A DNA stretch of 42,544 bases from Gnetum montanum. Lineage: Eukaryota > Streptophyta > Gnetopsida > Gnetales > Gnetaceae. The translations under genes were made by a program, and so were the position numbers. Below the pieces are notes generated by a model. That model was not told where the DNA came from. It saw only the letters and a list, made by a program, of their open reading frames with translations, and made no database searches. Below, piece after piece: positions 23,127 through 34,200 of the stretch (the first letter of the stretch is position 1; each line of letters begins with the position of its first letter). The stretch spans positions 406,614 through 449,157 of the forward strand of contig MNCI01002109.1 in the NCBI GenBank assembly GCA_015680685.1. Reading direction: 5' to 3'.

Positions 23127-24380
23127 TTAGCATTTGTGGCCATCTTTGCCATGATTGAGTTGGAAGGAAGAGATCCAAAATAATGAGCAAGGTTGTTCAT
23201 CAACAGAGGTAGTGTTAATACTAGCCGCTTTCAGCTCATGGAAAGGTTTGGTTTGTTGGATGTTGACCAATAATTTCTTATTCGAACTTTCAGGTTTATA
23301 GATCATCATGGCCCTTGGAGGAAAAGTTTCATGAATGATATAAGGTCCTTCCCATAGCATGTGAAATTTAGTTCATTGTGGCACATGTGTGGGATTCCAA
23401 TAAAGAACCCTATTTCCTGGTTGGTAGTTGACTTTTTCTAATTCTTAGGTCATGATGTTGTTTGTTGAAGGCCTTGTGCAGTTCATTGGATGATAGGGCA
23501 TCTAATCTATTTTCATCTAGCAAGCTAAGATTCATTAACCATTCTTTCTATGCTAGATTGAGGTCAAGGTTAAGGTCACATGCTGTAGATAGTGTACAGA
23601 GCTTAGCTTGGATAGAAAGTATTAGAAGTTTATCGTACACTAACTCATAGAGAGAATAGCCTATAGGGAGTTTCCATGTGGAGCGATGGGTCCAAAGAGC
23701 ATTGTTCAGTTTGGTGCTCCAGTCTCGCCTATATTTGCTAATGGTTTGTGTCAAAATTCTTGTGATTTCTCTATTGGTGACTTTAGCTTGACCATTCACT
23801 TGAGGATGACATGGTGTAGTTAGTTTATGCTCAACTCCTAAGCATTGCATCAACTTCTGAAAAGTTGCACTTGTAAAATGTGTACCATTGTTAGAAATAA
23901 GTGCACAAGGCATGCCAAACCTATTTATGATTTGTTGTTGAACAAATCTTGCAATGGTAGATGATGTATAGTTAGTAATGGAAATTGCTTTCACCCAGTT
24001 TGTAAAATAATCAATAGCAACAACAATGTATGCCTTTCCATTGGACATCAATGTAATAGGTCCCATAAAATGAATACCCCATATGTCAAAGGGTTCTAAG
24101 GGATGAATCCATTGTTGTGGACCCTCCATTCTAGCAGTCATTCCCCCATCGCATTGGTAGTGCTCACAAGATTGGAGAAAATGATGGGTGTCTGAAATAA
24201 TGTAGGCCAATAATATTCTGCAAGCAAGATTTTAATGGCTATTTGTCTCCCAATGTAATGACCCCCATAAGGGCCCTCATGAGCATCTTGGAGAACATGT
24301 AATTGATTTGCATCAGGAACACACCATCAAACCAAGCCATTTAAACACACCTTGTAAAGGTGTCCATTGATTTCCATGAA
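23127..24380 (-). pseudogene. integrase of element B, catalytically dead
   Basis: The minus strand encodes a zinc-binding region with a few stops (DAHEG...GGHY...SCEHYQC), then a 220-codon open stretch (23548-24210) with the core domain, then the C-terminal GPY-type domain (LWEGPYIIHETFPPRAMMIY), ending at the stop 23127-23129. No chromodomain follows, as in the Athila/Tat branch. All three DDE residues are replaced: WGIHFMGP (D to H), SNNGTHF (D to N) and AKVTNREI (E to K). The enzyme would be inactive even if expressed. Confidence 0.85.
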
Positions 24381-25610
24381 ATGTTTGACTCGATGGAGAA
24401 ACTATTATTTTTTTCTAATGTCCAGCCCTTGTGGTGTTTCTTGTGTGAGAAGATAAGTAAGGATGCTACTATACCAATTTGTATTTGTGGGTGATTGATT
24501 GTTTATTACACCTACAAAGAGGAGTTCATTAGGGAAACGATCAGAGATTGGGTATTTATCCTCTTTGTTATCCCACCACAATCGAGATAAATGATCAACA
24601 ACAACATTCTTGGTGCCTTTATGATCTACCATCGTGAGATCGAACTCTTGTAAGATCACAAGCCATCATATGGTGTGAGGGCTTACCATTGTTTTATTCA
24701 TAAGGAACCAAATTGCACTATGATTTGTGTGTACAAATACCTTATAACCTATTACATAGTGCCTAAATTTCTCTAGTGTAAACACCATAGCCATTAACTC
24801 TTTTTTCGTTGTGGTATAGTTGAGTTGTGCACCGGTAAAGCTTCGACATGCATAGTGAATGTAATAGGGATGTTTTTGATCATCTAACTATGTGAGTATG
24901 CCTCCTAAAGAAAAATTAGATGTGTTAGTCATTATATCGAGTGGTTTGGACTAGTTAGGAGCTTGTAGAATGGGTGTTTCTATGAGCTTATGCTTCAAGG
25001 TTTGGAAATCTAACTCACATTCCTTGGTCCATTCAAAGGGTACATCCTTTTTCATTAATTCTACCAACAGTTTTGCAATCTTTGGAAAGTTCTTGATGAA
25101 GCATCTATAATAGCCAGTATGTGCAAGGAATTATCGGACATCGTTTATAGTTTTAGGTTGACGAGTGATTCCTTGGATGACTTTTAATTTTTTTAGGATC
25201 TATCTCTATCCCTATTTGTGAAATTTTATGCCCTAATACAAGACCCTCTTGGACCATTAAGTGGTTTTTCTGCCAATTGAGTCTTAGGTTGGTTTCAANN
25301 NNNNNNNNNNNNNNNNNNNNNNNNNNNNNNNNNNNNNNNNNNNNNTGCAATGGTATCTAAGACTTAGTCAATGAATGACAATGGAAAATGATCTTTAAAT
25401 GTTGCCATGTTTAATAGCCTAAAGTCTATACACATCCTCCATTTACCACCTTTTTTAGGCACAATGACCAATGGACTAACCCATTCACTATCAGCAATGG
25501 GGTAGATGAACCTAGCCTTCAAAAGTTGCTCAATTTCTTCCTTAACCACTTGCTTAAGCTTTGGGTTCAGTTATCTTTGTGGTTGTCATTGAGGCTTTAC
25601 AAAGGGGTCA
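24381..25610 (-). pseudogene. reverse transcriptase and RNase H of element B (with assembly gap)
   Basis: RT begins with KEEIEQLLKARFIYPIADS, then SPLVIVPKKGGKWRMCIDFR (25364-25549). After the N run it resumes with ETNLRLNWQKNHLMVQEG. The central palm, including the catalytic FMDDF box, is missing at the gap; element A has about 300 bases there against 47 N here. RNase H shows MTNTSNFSLGGIL, TTKKELMAMVFTLEKFRHYV and VHTNHSAIWFL, with acidic residues of the usual TDAS, TEKE and TDH motifs replaced by N, K and N. Confidence 0.8.
25299..25345. other. assembly gap (47 N)
   Basis: A run of 47 N replaces the RT catalytic core of element B. By comparison with element A (about 33140-33450) roughly 300 bases should lie here, so the N count is unlikely to reflect the true gap size. 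Confidence 0.95.
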
Positions 25611-25796
25611 GTTTAAATTCTATGCTGGCATATCCTAGGATCTAATCTGATTAATTTGGGATATGACCAAGCAAAGGATTTTGACCATTTTTTTACCATC
25701 TTCAGTAATCTTTCTTTTTGTTGAGGAGCGAGCTTAGCATTAGTGATTACCAGTTTTCCATTCTTGAGAAATGCATACTCCATACTAGGAGGCAAC

Positions 25797-25896
25797 GATT
25801 TTAATTTGAGGGGCTCTTGCTTAAACTCATTAGGGATCTCCAACTNAGATTTTAATTTGAGGGGCTCTTGCTTAAACTCATTAGGGATTTCCAACT
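25797..25896. repeat. 49-bp tandem duplication around a single N
   Basis: Positions 25797-25845 and 25848-25896 are the same 49 bases with one C/T difference, separated by N at 25846 and one base. Element A has a single copy. This is most likely unmerged contig ends rather than a biological duplication. Confidence 0.85.
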
Positions 25897-26029
25897 TCCT
25901 CCAGTTGATATCTTCAGTGTTAGTATTTAAAACATTGGATCTATGCTATCAATATAGGCACAAGTCAAGCTCTTAGTTGGTTCCATGCATAAAGTTGAAT
26001 TGCTCTCTAGGTTAGTTGTTAACCACTAG

Positions 26030-26715
26030 GTGCCTTCCTATCTTGTGGATGCTACATATAGGCATCTTTGTATGTCAGATACTTGTACACATTGGTTGCA
26101 TGTAGGTAATGTTGAGCATTGTACAAACCAAGACTTCTGCACATAGTTGCACCTTGTGTCATTGTATACGATGCATGGAAATTTCTTCTTCTTGATCTTC
26201 CCAAACACATTTTCTTTTGATATCTCTAGGGAAAGATTACGTATTCCTAGGTGTGCATCAATCGTACTTAGCCATTGTCTTCCCGTTATAATTGGGAAGT
26301 TCCCCTTGCAGTTGTTAACTTGAATCACTAGGAAATCGGCTAGATACGACCACCCATAAATAGTGGTGATAATGTCCTCCACTAGTCTGAATGGAACAAC
26401 GATGGACTAGGTGGCAAACTCTAAACGAATGTTACTCTTCTTTAGCAGAGGTAGGTTCTAGGCTTTATACATTTCCTGGGAGATCAAATTAACACTAGAA
26501 CTTAAATCCAAAAGAGCTTTACAAGGCTCATTTCTAGAAATTTTCAAATAAATAAGAGGAATTTTAGGATTAGAGAATTTCCTAGGAAGATGGCTAGCTT
26601 TAATCCAATTAGTGATGGCGTGAGTTAACATGATAATGTGCATTGAGTGTGATTTTTGGTTTGAAGGAAGCTCCAAAGATTCAAATGATGATGAGACATT
26701 TGGATAATCAGCCAC
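26030..26715 (-). pseudogene. aspartic protease of element B
   Basis: Minus-strand translation gives KALLDLSSSVNLISQEMYKA, aligned with the retropepsin motif LLDSGAS. Downstream follow a TTIYGWSYLADFLVI phrase and FPIITGRQWLSTIDA (equivalent to the ILGRP/ILGRxWL flap-side motif). The conserved Gly after Asp-Ser is Ser here and also in element A. A linker with EISKENVFGKI and CNYVQKSW connects to RT. Confidence 0.75.
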
Positions 26716-26719
26716 TTGT

Positions 26720-29169
26720 GGTTGTAAGGACTTGGTTGGATTGTTGGTTCTAAAGAAAGGTCTCCTCTTTGATCGATTGTCTGAACCAATAGTAGGTTGA
26801 AGATTGACAACTCTTATAGCATTACATTGCTATGGCTGGGTATGAAGCTCACCTTGCATAGTTGGAGTAGGTGGTAATGGAGCTGAGGATGGAAGAGATG
26901 TAGATAGATGAGAAGGGTAGTGTGTATGTGGAGCATCACCCCTAGAAGAAGAAGAAGTTCTATAGTACTCAGGGATTTGGTAGTGAGGTTGAAGAGTGTT
27001 GTGACTAGTAGAGTCACATGGAGAGATCGACTGCTAAACATAATACATGTATGGGTTAGGTTGATAGTAAGGGTACTGTTGACATGGTAGTGGCATTCCC
27101 CATGATTGTGGGTGTTGCCATTGTTGATACTATTCATTCTATTGTGGTGGAGCTCCACTCGGATAATATGTCAAGGGTTGGTGGAACTGCCTTAGGTTAC
27201 CTTGAGGATAAGGTAACCTTTTGGGTGTTTGTCGTTTGTTTAATCATGGGTTTAGTGCATACACCCTAGACTCTTGCAGATGTGACACTACTGGGCAACA
27301 TCCCTTGGGATCGTCATATTGGGAAATCTCACATTCATCATCATTGTCTATGTTTGAATCCACAACATCTTCAATGATGACAACCTTGTCCTTACCCTTG
27401 TTATGTACATACTTAGCTTCTTTCTTTTTCCTTCTTTATTGGCTACTACTTTATTCTCTAGAATCCTCTACCATTTTTAGGATAGTTTGAAATTTGTCAT
27501 CTAGGGAGTTCCACATTTGATCCATCTTTTTTGATACTTCTGATGCAAATTTTTGAATGGGCAAAGTCTTTCTATTCACCATCTCTTCAAGTGGTGACTC
27601 TTCTTCATCTTCGCAAAAAATAATTTCCTTTTTTTAGAGGGAAGGATCTTTGTTGTACTCCTCCACACTTTCTCTTTTCCTCAACTCATTTTCCTCCTTG
27701 GCAACTCGCTCCAACAATCTTTGTATTTGATGGGCTCTGAGCTTGGATAGCCTTCCTTGGGCATAAGTCCCAAGGGTTCTTTGCATTTTATACCTAATCC
27801 CATCTACGAGATGGTGTAGTAGTTTCTTTTGTGAGTAACCATGGCTAGGGCAACGATGTAATAATGAATAATATTGACCAATGGCAGCATCCAAGGGTTC
27901 ATGTTCTCCTTATTTCCATCCTTGGATTTGCTTATGTAGGTTGGACACTCAGGAGTACATTTGATACTTATTGTTGAATAGTTCCAACATGGCACGTCAT
28001 CGACAAATGGATTTTGGTTCTAAGAACTAGTACCAACTTTTTGCTTCCTTGATCAGTGTCTATGGAAACAACTTTAGCTTTTGACACTCATTTTCTATAT
28101 TCTGCAAGGCATATGCATCGTGGAATGCTTGTAAATGGTTTTGAGGATCAACATTGTATCCCCCTTCAAATCGTGGGATGTTATTCATGTCTAGTCTTTT
28201 GATCCTACTATCTTTCTAGTGCCTTGTTGGAATCCTAATAGCCTCTACTATATTTAACATACTTCAGGTGGTGAGTAGGGGTTCATCATGATCATGGTGC
28301 CTATGGCGTCTATGATGCCTATGGTGTACCCTAATCTCCCTTCTTTCATGATGTGTCTCTCTAGAATGCCCTCACTCCCTTTCTCTACTATTTCATGGAT
28401 GATTTTTATTTCATCTACCATTGTCCTCATGGTCTTTCCCTTTGTGACTATGTTTAGATCCTGAAGGAGAAGAGGAAGAAGATGATGAAGATGAAGAGGA
28501 AGGATGACTGGCACCATGTCGGCACCTACCACCTTCTCTTCGGTGGTCGTAGCCTTGGTCGCAATTATGATCATGATGTCCATAATTGTCATGTGTTTGT
28601 GTTTCTTTTATAAACCCTTTGTGTCCATTGGTACCAGAACCTAGGTTATGAATAGTTGTATGAAGATTCTAATACCCAACTCCTTGACCAAAGTCAAAGA
28701 GAGGAACATCGTTTTGTGGAAAACCTCTCGAGACAAGTTCACCATTGTCATTTTTACTTAGGAGATACAAGACATCCTAAGACCACTTCCCCTTCACAAA
28801 TTTGTAATGTCTCTCCTATTGTAGATCCCTTTGGCATTGTGCCTCTATGGGTCGATAATCTCTCAAATCTTGTTCATGCACAACATACTTTGATTGTAAG
28901 TGCTGCATACCAATTCATGTGAGAGAACGAAGAAGCATGCCCAGGATTGAGTGATCGAGAGATAACACTATGTTACCTTCTAAATCACACCATCATAGCT
29001 ATTTATCCTGGTGGAGGATAAAGGAAAAATCTAGTACATACTCATCAGGATGAGCATATACCATGCAAAACTGTTGGGGCACTGGCAGGTCATCTTATGC
29101 ACCTTGCCTCTGATTGTTCATGATATCAGACCTAGTCAGTGAAGCACTCATATAAGAAAAAGGAGACAT
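26720..29169 (-). pseudogene. gag of element B
   Basis: Starts at ATG 29169 (MSPFSYMSASLTRSD) and reads the family block FSFILHQDK...WCDLEGN and LSLDHSILGML. A Ser tract with Arg/His/Asp-rich sequence (28254-28592) follows, then the capsid core with YYSLLHRCPSHGYSQKKLLH and TYAQGRLSKLRAHQIQRLLE (27634-27894). That CP-HG pattern is characteristic of Athila-type Gag. Next come a degenerate Cys-rich knuckle (CEISQYDDPKGCCP, near 27320) and a Gln/Pro/Tyr-rich C-terminal region (about 27050-27250). Several stops interrupt it. Confidence 0.8.
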
Positions 29170-29286
29170 GATTGATTACTTAGTGTGCAGTGCTCTTTTC
29201 CAGTGATTGTAGGATGGTTAACCTTAAGGGTTCGTTCCAACGATGGAAGGCTTTCCTAAGTTCTAATCAGCACACAAACAAAAAAA

Positions 29287-29304
29287 TCGTCGGCAACGGT
29301 GCCA
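29287..29304 (-). promoter_or_regulatory. primer-binding site of element B, tRNA-Asp type
   Basis: Minus-strand TGGCACCGTTGCCGACGA matches the plant tRNA-Asp complement TGGCGCCGTTGCCGGGGA at 15 of 18 positions, one T after the LTR end. It is the best preserved of the three such sites here. Confidence 0.88.
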
Positions 29305-29305
29305 A

Positions 29306-30141
29306 TGATGAGCAGCAAGGTACCCCTATGCCCAACCATACGAATATGAGTGTTCATGCATGATATGGTTAAACTTTGAGGATTAAGTGCTTATGCACCT
29401 ACATAGAATAAGGATGAGTTATGAAATCATTGTCTTCTCAAGCTTACTTGTAAGGCACAATTGTATGGTTAAGTAAACTCAAGGTATATGATTTTTTTTA
29501 TGTTTTTATATTTTTTATCTTGGTATCCTAAGTTTGTGAAATGAAATGGTTTAATTAACTAGTGGGTTTTTTGTAACTCTAATGTTGATTGAATCCTAAC
29601 ACCAACATTTGTTCCCACTCTCCAGACACATCCTAAACTAGTGTAACACTACTGGGATTACCAAATGCTAGTCGTTATTGGGTTACCAAGTGTTCCACAT
29701 ATGCTCAAAGTGGTCGTGCTGAGTGTGCTAATTTGTTGATAATTAATAATTCTATAGAAATAACATTGATTAAATAATGAGAGCATCAAATAACAATAAA
29801 TAACATTAAATGCAATAGTTAAGATATTCTAAATGTTGCAAGGTTTATCACAAAGTTCGTATTTATTTCCAGACACAAGGTGTGCTCAAGTACACAATGC
29901 TTGAATAAAGATCCGTTCACTCTATGGTTCCTACTACGGGCACTTAGAAATAATTCTAACTCTAGAAGAGAAAAATTGCAAGAGTTTAGCTAATGGACTG
30001 AAAAACTACTACCCAAAATCAAGTGCCCTTGTCTCTTATTTATAGACAATGAGACAGGCTCTGACATTGTGTGTTTGATGTTGCTTCGTCGATTCAATAT
30101 CGCGTATTCAATATTGAGGGTCTGATATCATGGACTCATCA
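29306..30141 (-). mobile_element. 5' LTR of element B
   Basis: Minus-strand TGATGAGTCC...GCTCATCA, collinear with 20401-21261. TATA box CTATAAATAAG at 30034-30044 (minus), identical to that of the LTR at the right window edge. Confidence 0.93.
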
Positions 30142-30146
30142 GTGAT
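30142..30146. repeat. target-site duplication of element B, right copy
   Basis: GTGAT, identical to 20396-20400. Confidence 0.92.
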
Positions 30147-31750
30147 CGACGAAATAATAATGACCATGAAGGCCACCAAAACTAAAGGGGTGGACAAAAC
30201 CATCATCAGCATTATCAATGCAGTGATGATGATGAACCTTTACTAGCAACTCGAAGCATGCTTAAAATTGCAAAGGTAATAAGGATTCCAACTAGGCATA
30301 TGAAGGATAGTTGGATCAAGTGCCTAGATATGAACAATATCCCAAGATTTGAGGGGGGATACAATTCTGATCTATAGACACATCTACAAGAATTTCAAGA
30401 TGTATGTGCCTTACAAAATATTGAGAATGAATGGCAGAAACTCAAGCTTTTCCCAAGGACACTCATTAAGGACGCTAAAAGTTGGTACCAGTCCTTAGAA
30501 CCAGAATCTACCAAAGATGGAGTACCATGTTAGAACTATTTAATGACAAATATCAAACGTACTCTAGAGTGTCTAATTTGAGAAGGTAAATCCAAGGATG
30601 GAAACAAGGAGAATATGAACCATTGGATGCCACCATGGGCCAATACTATTCACTCTTACATAGATTCCCTAACCATGGTTACTCTCAAAGGGAACAACTT
30701 TGCCACATCATAGATGGGCTCAAGGCAGAAACAAGGAGAACCCTTGGGGTGTATGCCCAAGGGAGGTTGTCTAAAATGAGAGCTCATTAGATCCAAAGGC
30801 TAATTGAGTAGGTCGTAAAAGAAGAAGGTGAGCTACAAAAAAGGGAGAGTGCTGAAGAGTACAATAGGGACCCATGCATCAGAAAACGAGAGGTCTAGTT
30901 TTGTGATGAGGAGAAGTCAACACTTGACGAAGTGGTGAATAGAAAGACCTTGCCTATCGAAATTTTTTTTTCTAACATTTTAGCCAAGGTTGAAAAGTTA
31001 TGGGACTCTTTGGATGAAAAGTTTCAAACTGCTTTGAAGATTGCTGAAGAATCCAAAGAGCAAAATAGTGATCATAATCATAGTAGGTGAAAAGAAGCTA
31101 AACATGCCTACCAAGGAGGTAAGGGCAAAGCTGCTATAGTAGAGGAAGTTATGGAGTTTGACTTTAATGATGAAATGAAATGTGACATCTATCAATATGA
31201 CCATCCAAAGGGATGTTGCCCTATGATGTCAAACTTACAATAATCTAGAATGTACGCATTGAACCCTTGCCTAGCACATAGGTAAGCTCCAAGACAATTG
31301 CCTTACCCTCAAGGCAGTCCAAGACAGTAGCAACAATAAGCTTACTACCCAAGTGGAACTCCTCCATAATATTATAAATAGTACCAACAATGGTACCAAT
31401 CATAATCGTGGGGAATGCCACCCCCAAGGTAGCAATACCCTTATAGGCAACTAGATCCATATGGGTACTATGTTCACCAGCCTATCTCCCCTAGAAGTTC
31501 AGCGAGTCATGCCTCATTCTAGCATCACTATTATGCTCCAGAGTATCATCAAATACATTCACCATCTACTCGAGGGGAAAATACATATTAGTATCCTTAT
31601 CATCCTTCACATCCCTCTACACCTACACCTCCATCTTCAACTTAGTTACCTCCTATTCCATCCATGCAGGGTGAAATTTCTCCACAGCCATAGCAATGAA
31701 ATGCTATAAGTGCTGTACGCTCACAACCAGTTTTTCAAGCAAGTGGTCTA
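30147..31750 (+). pseudogene. gag of element A, 3' part
   Basis: This resumes the Gag interrupted at 20400. It contains DDDEPLLATRSMLKIAKV, then FEGGYNSDL, the capsid block near 30640-30880 (GQYYSLLHRFPNHGYSQ, YAQGRLSKMRAH, KRESAEEYNRDP), a Cys-rich segment CDIYQYDHPKGCCP near 31180 and a Gln/Pro/Tyr-rich tail (about 31260-31500). Stops and some frame changes occur. Motif order equals that of element B. Confidence 0.78.
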
Positions 31751-31939
31751 GATAATTGATCAAGGAAATGACCTTTCTTTTGGCCTAGTAGTCCTCTCTA
31801 GCCCTCATAACCTACTCTGATTGATTACCTTGTATCTTCAGTACCCTCATCCTTTGCATCAAATACCTTCAAGCACCCTTTAAATCAAGTGCCACCTAGG
31901 ATCCTTACTATAATGCTAACTCATGTTTTTTCTAACTAG

Positions 31940-32535
31940 ATCAGGGCTAGAAACCTTCCTACAAAAAGATCTAATCTTAGAAGTTTGCTCATCTTTCTAC
32001 AAATTGTTAGACAAGAGCCATGCAAGGCTCTTCTTGACTCTAGTTCTAGAGCTAACTCCATCTCCCATAATACGTACAAAGGCTGGAGCCTACCACCTCT
32101 TAAGAAGAGCAACATCCATTTAGAATTAGCAAATCAGTTGATTACAGTTCCCTTAGGATTAGTAGAGGACATTGTGACCACAGTTTGTGGGGGGTCCTAT
32201 CCTGCTAATTTTTTAGTAATCAAGGTGGACAATTGCAAAACTTACTTCCCCATCATCATGGGAAGGGCTTGGTTACGCAAGGTTGATACGTGAATGGGTA
32301 TAAGGGATGTGTCTCTCAAAATATCTAAGGAGACTGAGTTAGGAAAAATTTAGAAGAAGCATATTCCATGCATCACATACAATGATAATGGGTGCAATTG
32401 TGTGCAAAAGATTTGGTTAATCAAAAGCACATATATTAAGGGTTGTAATCAATGTGCACAAGAAATTAATATTCAACAATGTCTGTACACATCAATCACA
32501 AAGCAAGAAGGCACCCATGGCTAATAGCTGATTCA
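31940..32535 (+). pseudogene. aspartic protease of element A
   Basis: The 31985-32293 frame reads EPCKALLDSSSRANSIS, the retropepsin active site with Ser in place of Gly, followed by TTVCGGSYPANFLVIKVDN and FPIIMGRAWLRKVDT. It continues in frame (EISKETE-type and CNCVQKIW phrases) to about 32530. Here two adjacent stops occur and the pol frame shifts by one before the RT region. Confidence 0.75.
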
Positions 32536-32640
32536 GAGAGTAGTATAATATGCATGGAGTCAATTGAGAGCTTAACTTGTGTATATGTGGAAGGCATGGA
32601 AAAAATTGAACAAGTCCATCTCCAACTCTCTAATAAAGAT

Positions 32641-34200
32641 GATGATAACTGTTGAGGAGAGTTGGATATCCCTAATCACTTCAAGCATGAGCCCTTAGAA
32701 CTAAAAACTTTACTAGCTAGAATGGAATATGCATTTTTAAAGAATGGTAAAGTGGTCATCATTAATGCCAAGCTTGCTCTTGAACAAAAATAAAAGTTTT
32801 TGAAAGTGGTAAATAAATGGTCAACAACCTTCACTTGGTCATATCCAAAGATAACAAGAATCGATCCAAGGATATGCCAACATCACATCTACACTAACTC
32901 AGCCATGAAGCCTAAAAGGTAGTCATAGAGGTGGCTAAATCCCATATTGAAGTAAATCATTAAGGAGAAGATAGAGCAACTCCTTAAGGTAGGGTTTATC
33001 TATCCAATCATAGGTAGTGAGTGGATTAGCCCACTCATAATTGTACCAAAGAAGGGTGGTAAATGGAGGTTTTGCATTGACTTTAGGTTGTTAAATATGG
33101 AAACATTTAAGGATTACTTTCCTTTGTCACTCATGGATCAAGTATTAGACACCATATCTAGGCATTGTTATTATAGTTTCCTGGATGGTTATAGTGACTA
33201 TAACCAAATCTAAATTACATCAAAAGACCAAGCCAAGACAACATTCAAAAGTCCCTGGGGGACTTTTGCATATTGTTAGATGCCATTTGGCCTATGCAAT
33301 GCCCCTGCAACATTTCAACGCTTGGTCCTTAGTATCTTTCAACAACATAACGGTAGTGGTGTTGAAGTTTTCATGTTTGACTTCTCCACCTACGAAGCTG
33401 CATTTGAGCAAGCCTTAGACCAACTTGAGCAAGTACTACAGAGATGTGTTGAGACAAACCTATGACTCAATTGGCGAAAAAGCCATCTCATGGTCCAAGA
33501 ATGCATTGTTCTAGGACATTAGATTTTGCAGAAAGGGATTAAGATAGACCCAAAAAAGATAAGGGTCATGCAAGGAATAACATGTCAACTAGAGACTATC
33601 AAAGATGTTCAATCATTCCTTGGACACACTAGTTACTATCGATGCTTTATTGAGAATTTCTCTAAGATTGTAAAACCATTGGTAGAACTTACAAAGAAAG
33701 ATACACCTTTCATTTGGACTAAGGAATGTGAATACACATTCCAATAATTAAAGGAGAAATGCATAGAAACACCAATCCTATGACCACCAGATTGGTCCAA
33801 ACTAGTCCATATCATAACAAACACATCTAACTATGCTTTGGGAGTAGTACTCATGTAGATGGATGATAAGAAATGTCCATATTATATCCATTGTGCAATT
33901 CAAAGCATTGTGGGAGCATAGTTAAATTACACCACCATGGAGAAGGAATTAATGGTAATGGTGTACACATTAGAAAAGTTTAGACATTATGTGTTAGGTT
34001 ATAAAGTATTTATACATACAAATGATAGTGTAATTAGCTTCCTTATGAATAAGTCGATGGTGAGCCTTTGTGTTATATGATGGCTTGTGATTTTGTAGGA
34101 ATTCGATTTTACAATGGTAGATCAAAAAGGGACCGAGAATGTGGTCATTGACCATCTTTCTTGCTTAAGATGGGATAAGAAAGAGGAGGAGAGCTTGCTC
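32641..34200 (+). pseudogene. reverse transcriptase and RNase H of element A
   Basis: One frame runs through the RT: LNPILK, then EKIEQLLKVGFIYPI, SPLIIVPKKGGKWRFCIDFR, FPLSLMDQVLDTISRHCYYS, MPFGLCNAPATFQRLVL and the catalytic box as VEVFMFDFS (normally FMDDF, so the first Asp is lost). The connection follows (FLGHTSYYRCFIENFSKI). RNase H shows IITNTSNYALGVVL, TMEKELMVMVYTLEKFRHYV and IHTNDSV, with two Asp positions as Asn. Several in-frame stops are present, mostly at Gln or Arg positions. Confidence 0.85.

Larger units (their letters stand above)
20401..30141 (-). mobile_element. Element B: full-length Athila-like LTR retrotransposon, minus strand
   Basis: 9741 bp bounded by two LTRs (861 and 836 bp) and a perfect 5-bp duplication GTGAT, inserted into the gag of element A in opposite orientation. 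In minus-strand order it has the 5' LTR, tRNA-Asp primer site, gag, protease, RT (interrupted by an assembly gap), RNase H, integrase without chromodomain, a conserved untranslated region, the polypurine tract GTGGGGGTA and the 3' LTR. Unlike element A it has no extra 3' reading frame. The LTRs differ at about 10% of ~440 positions compared by eye, slightly less than those of A, in line with being the later insertion. Confidence 0.95.
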
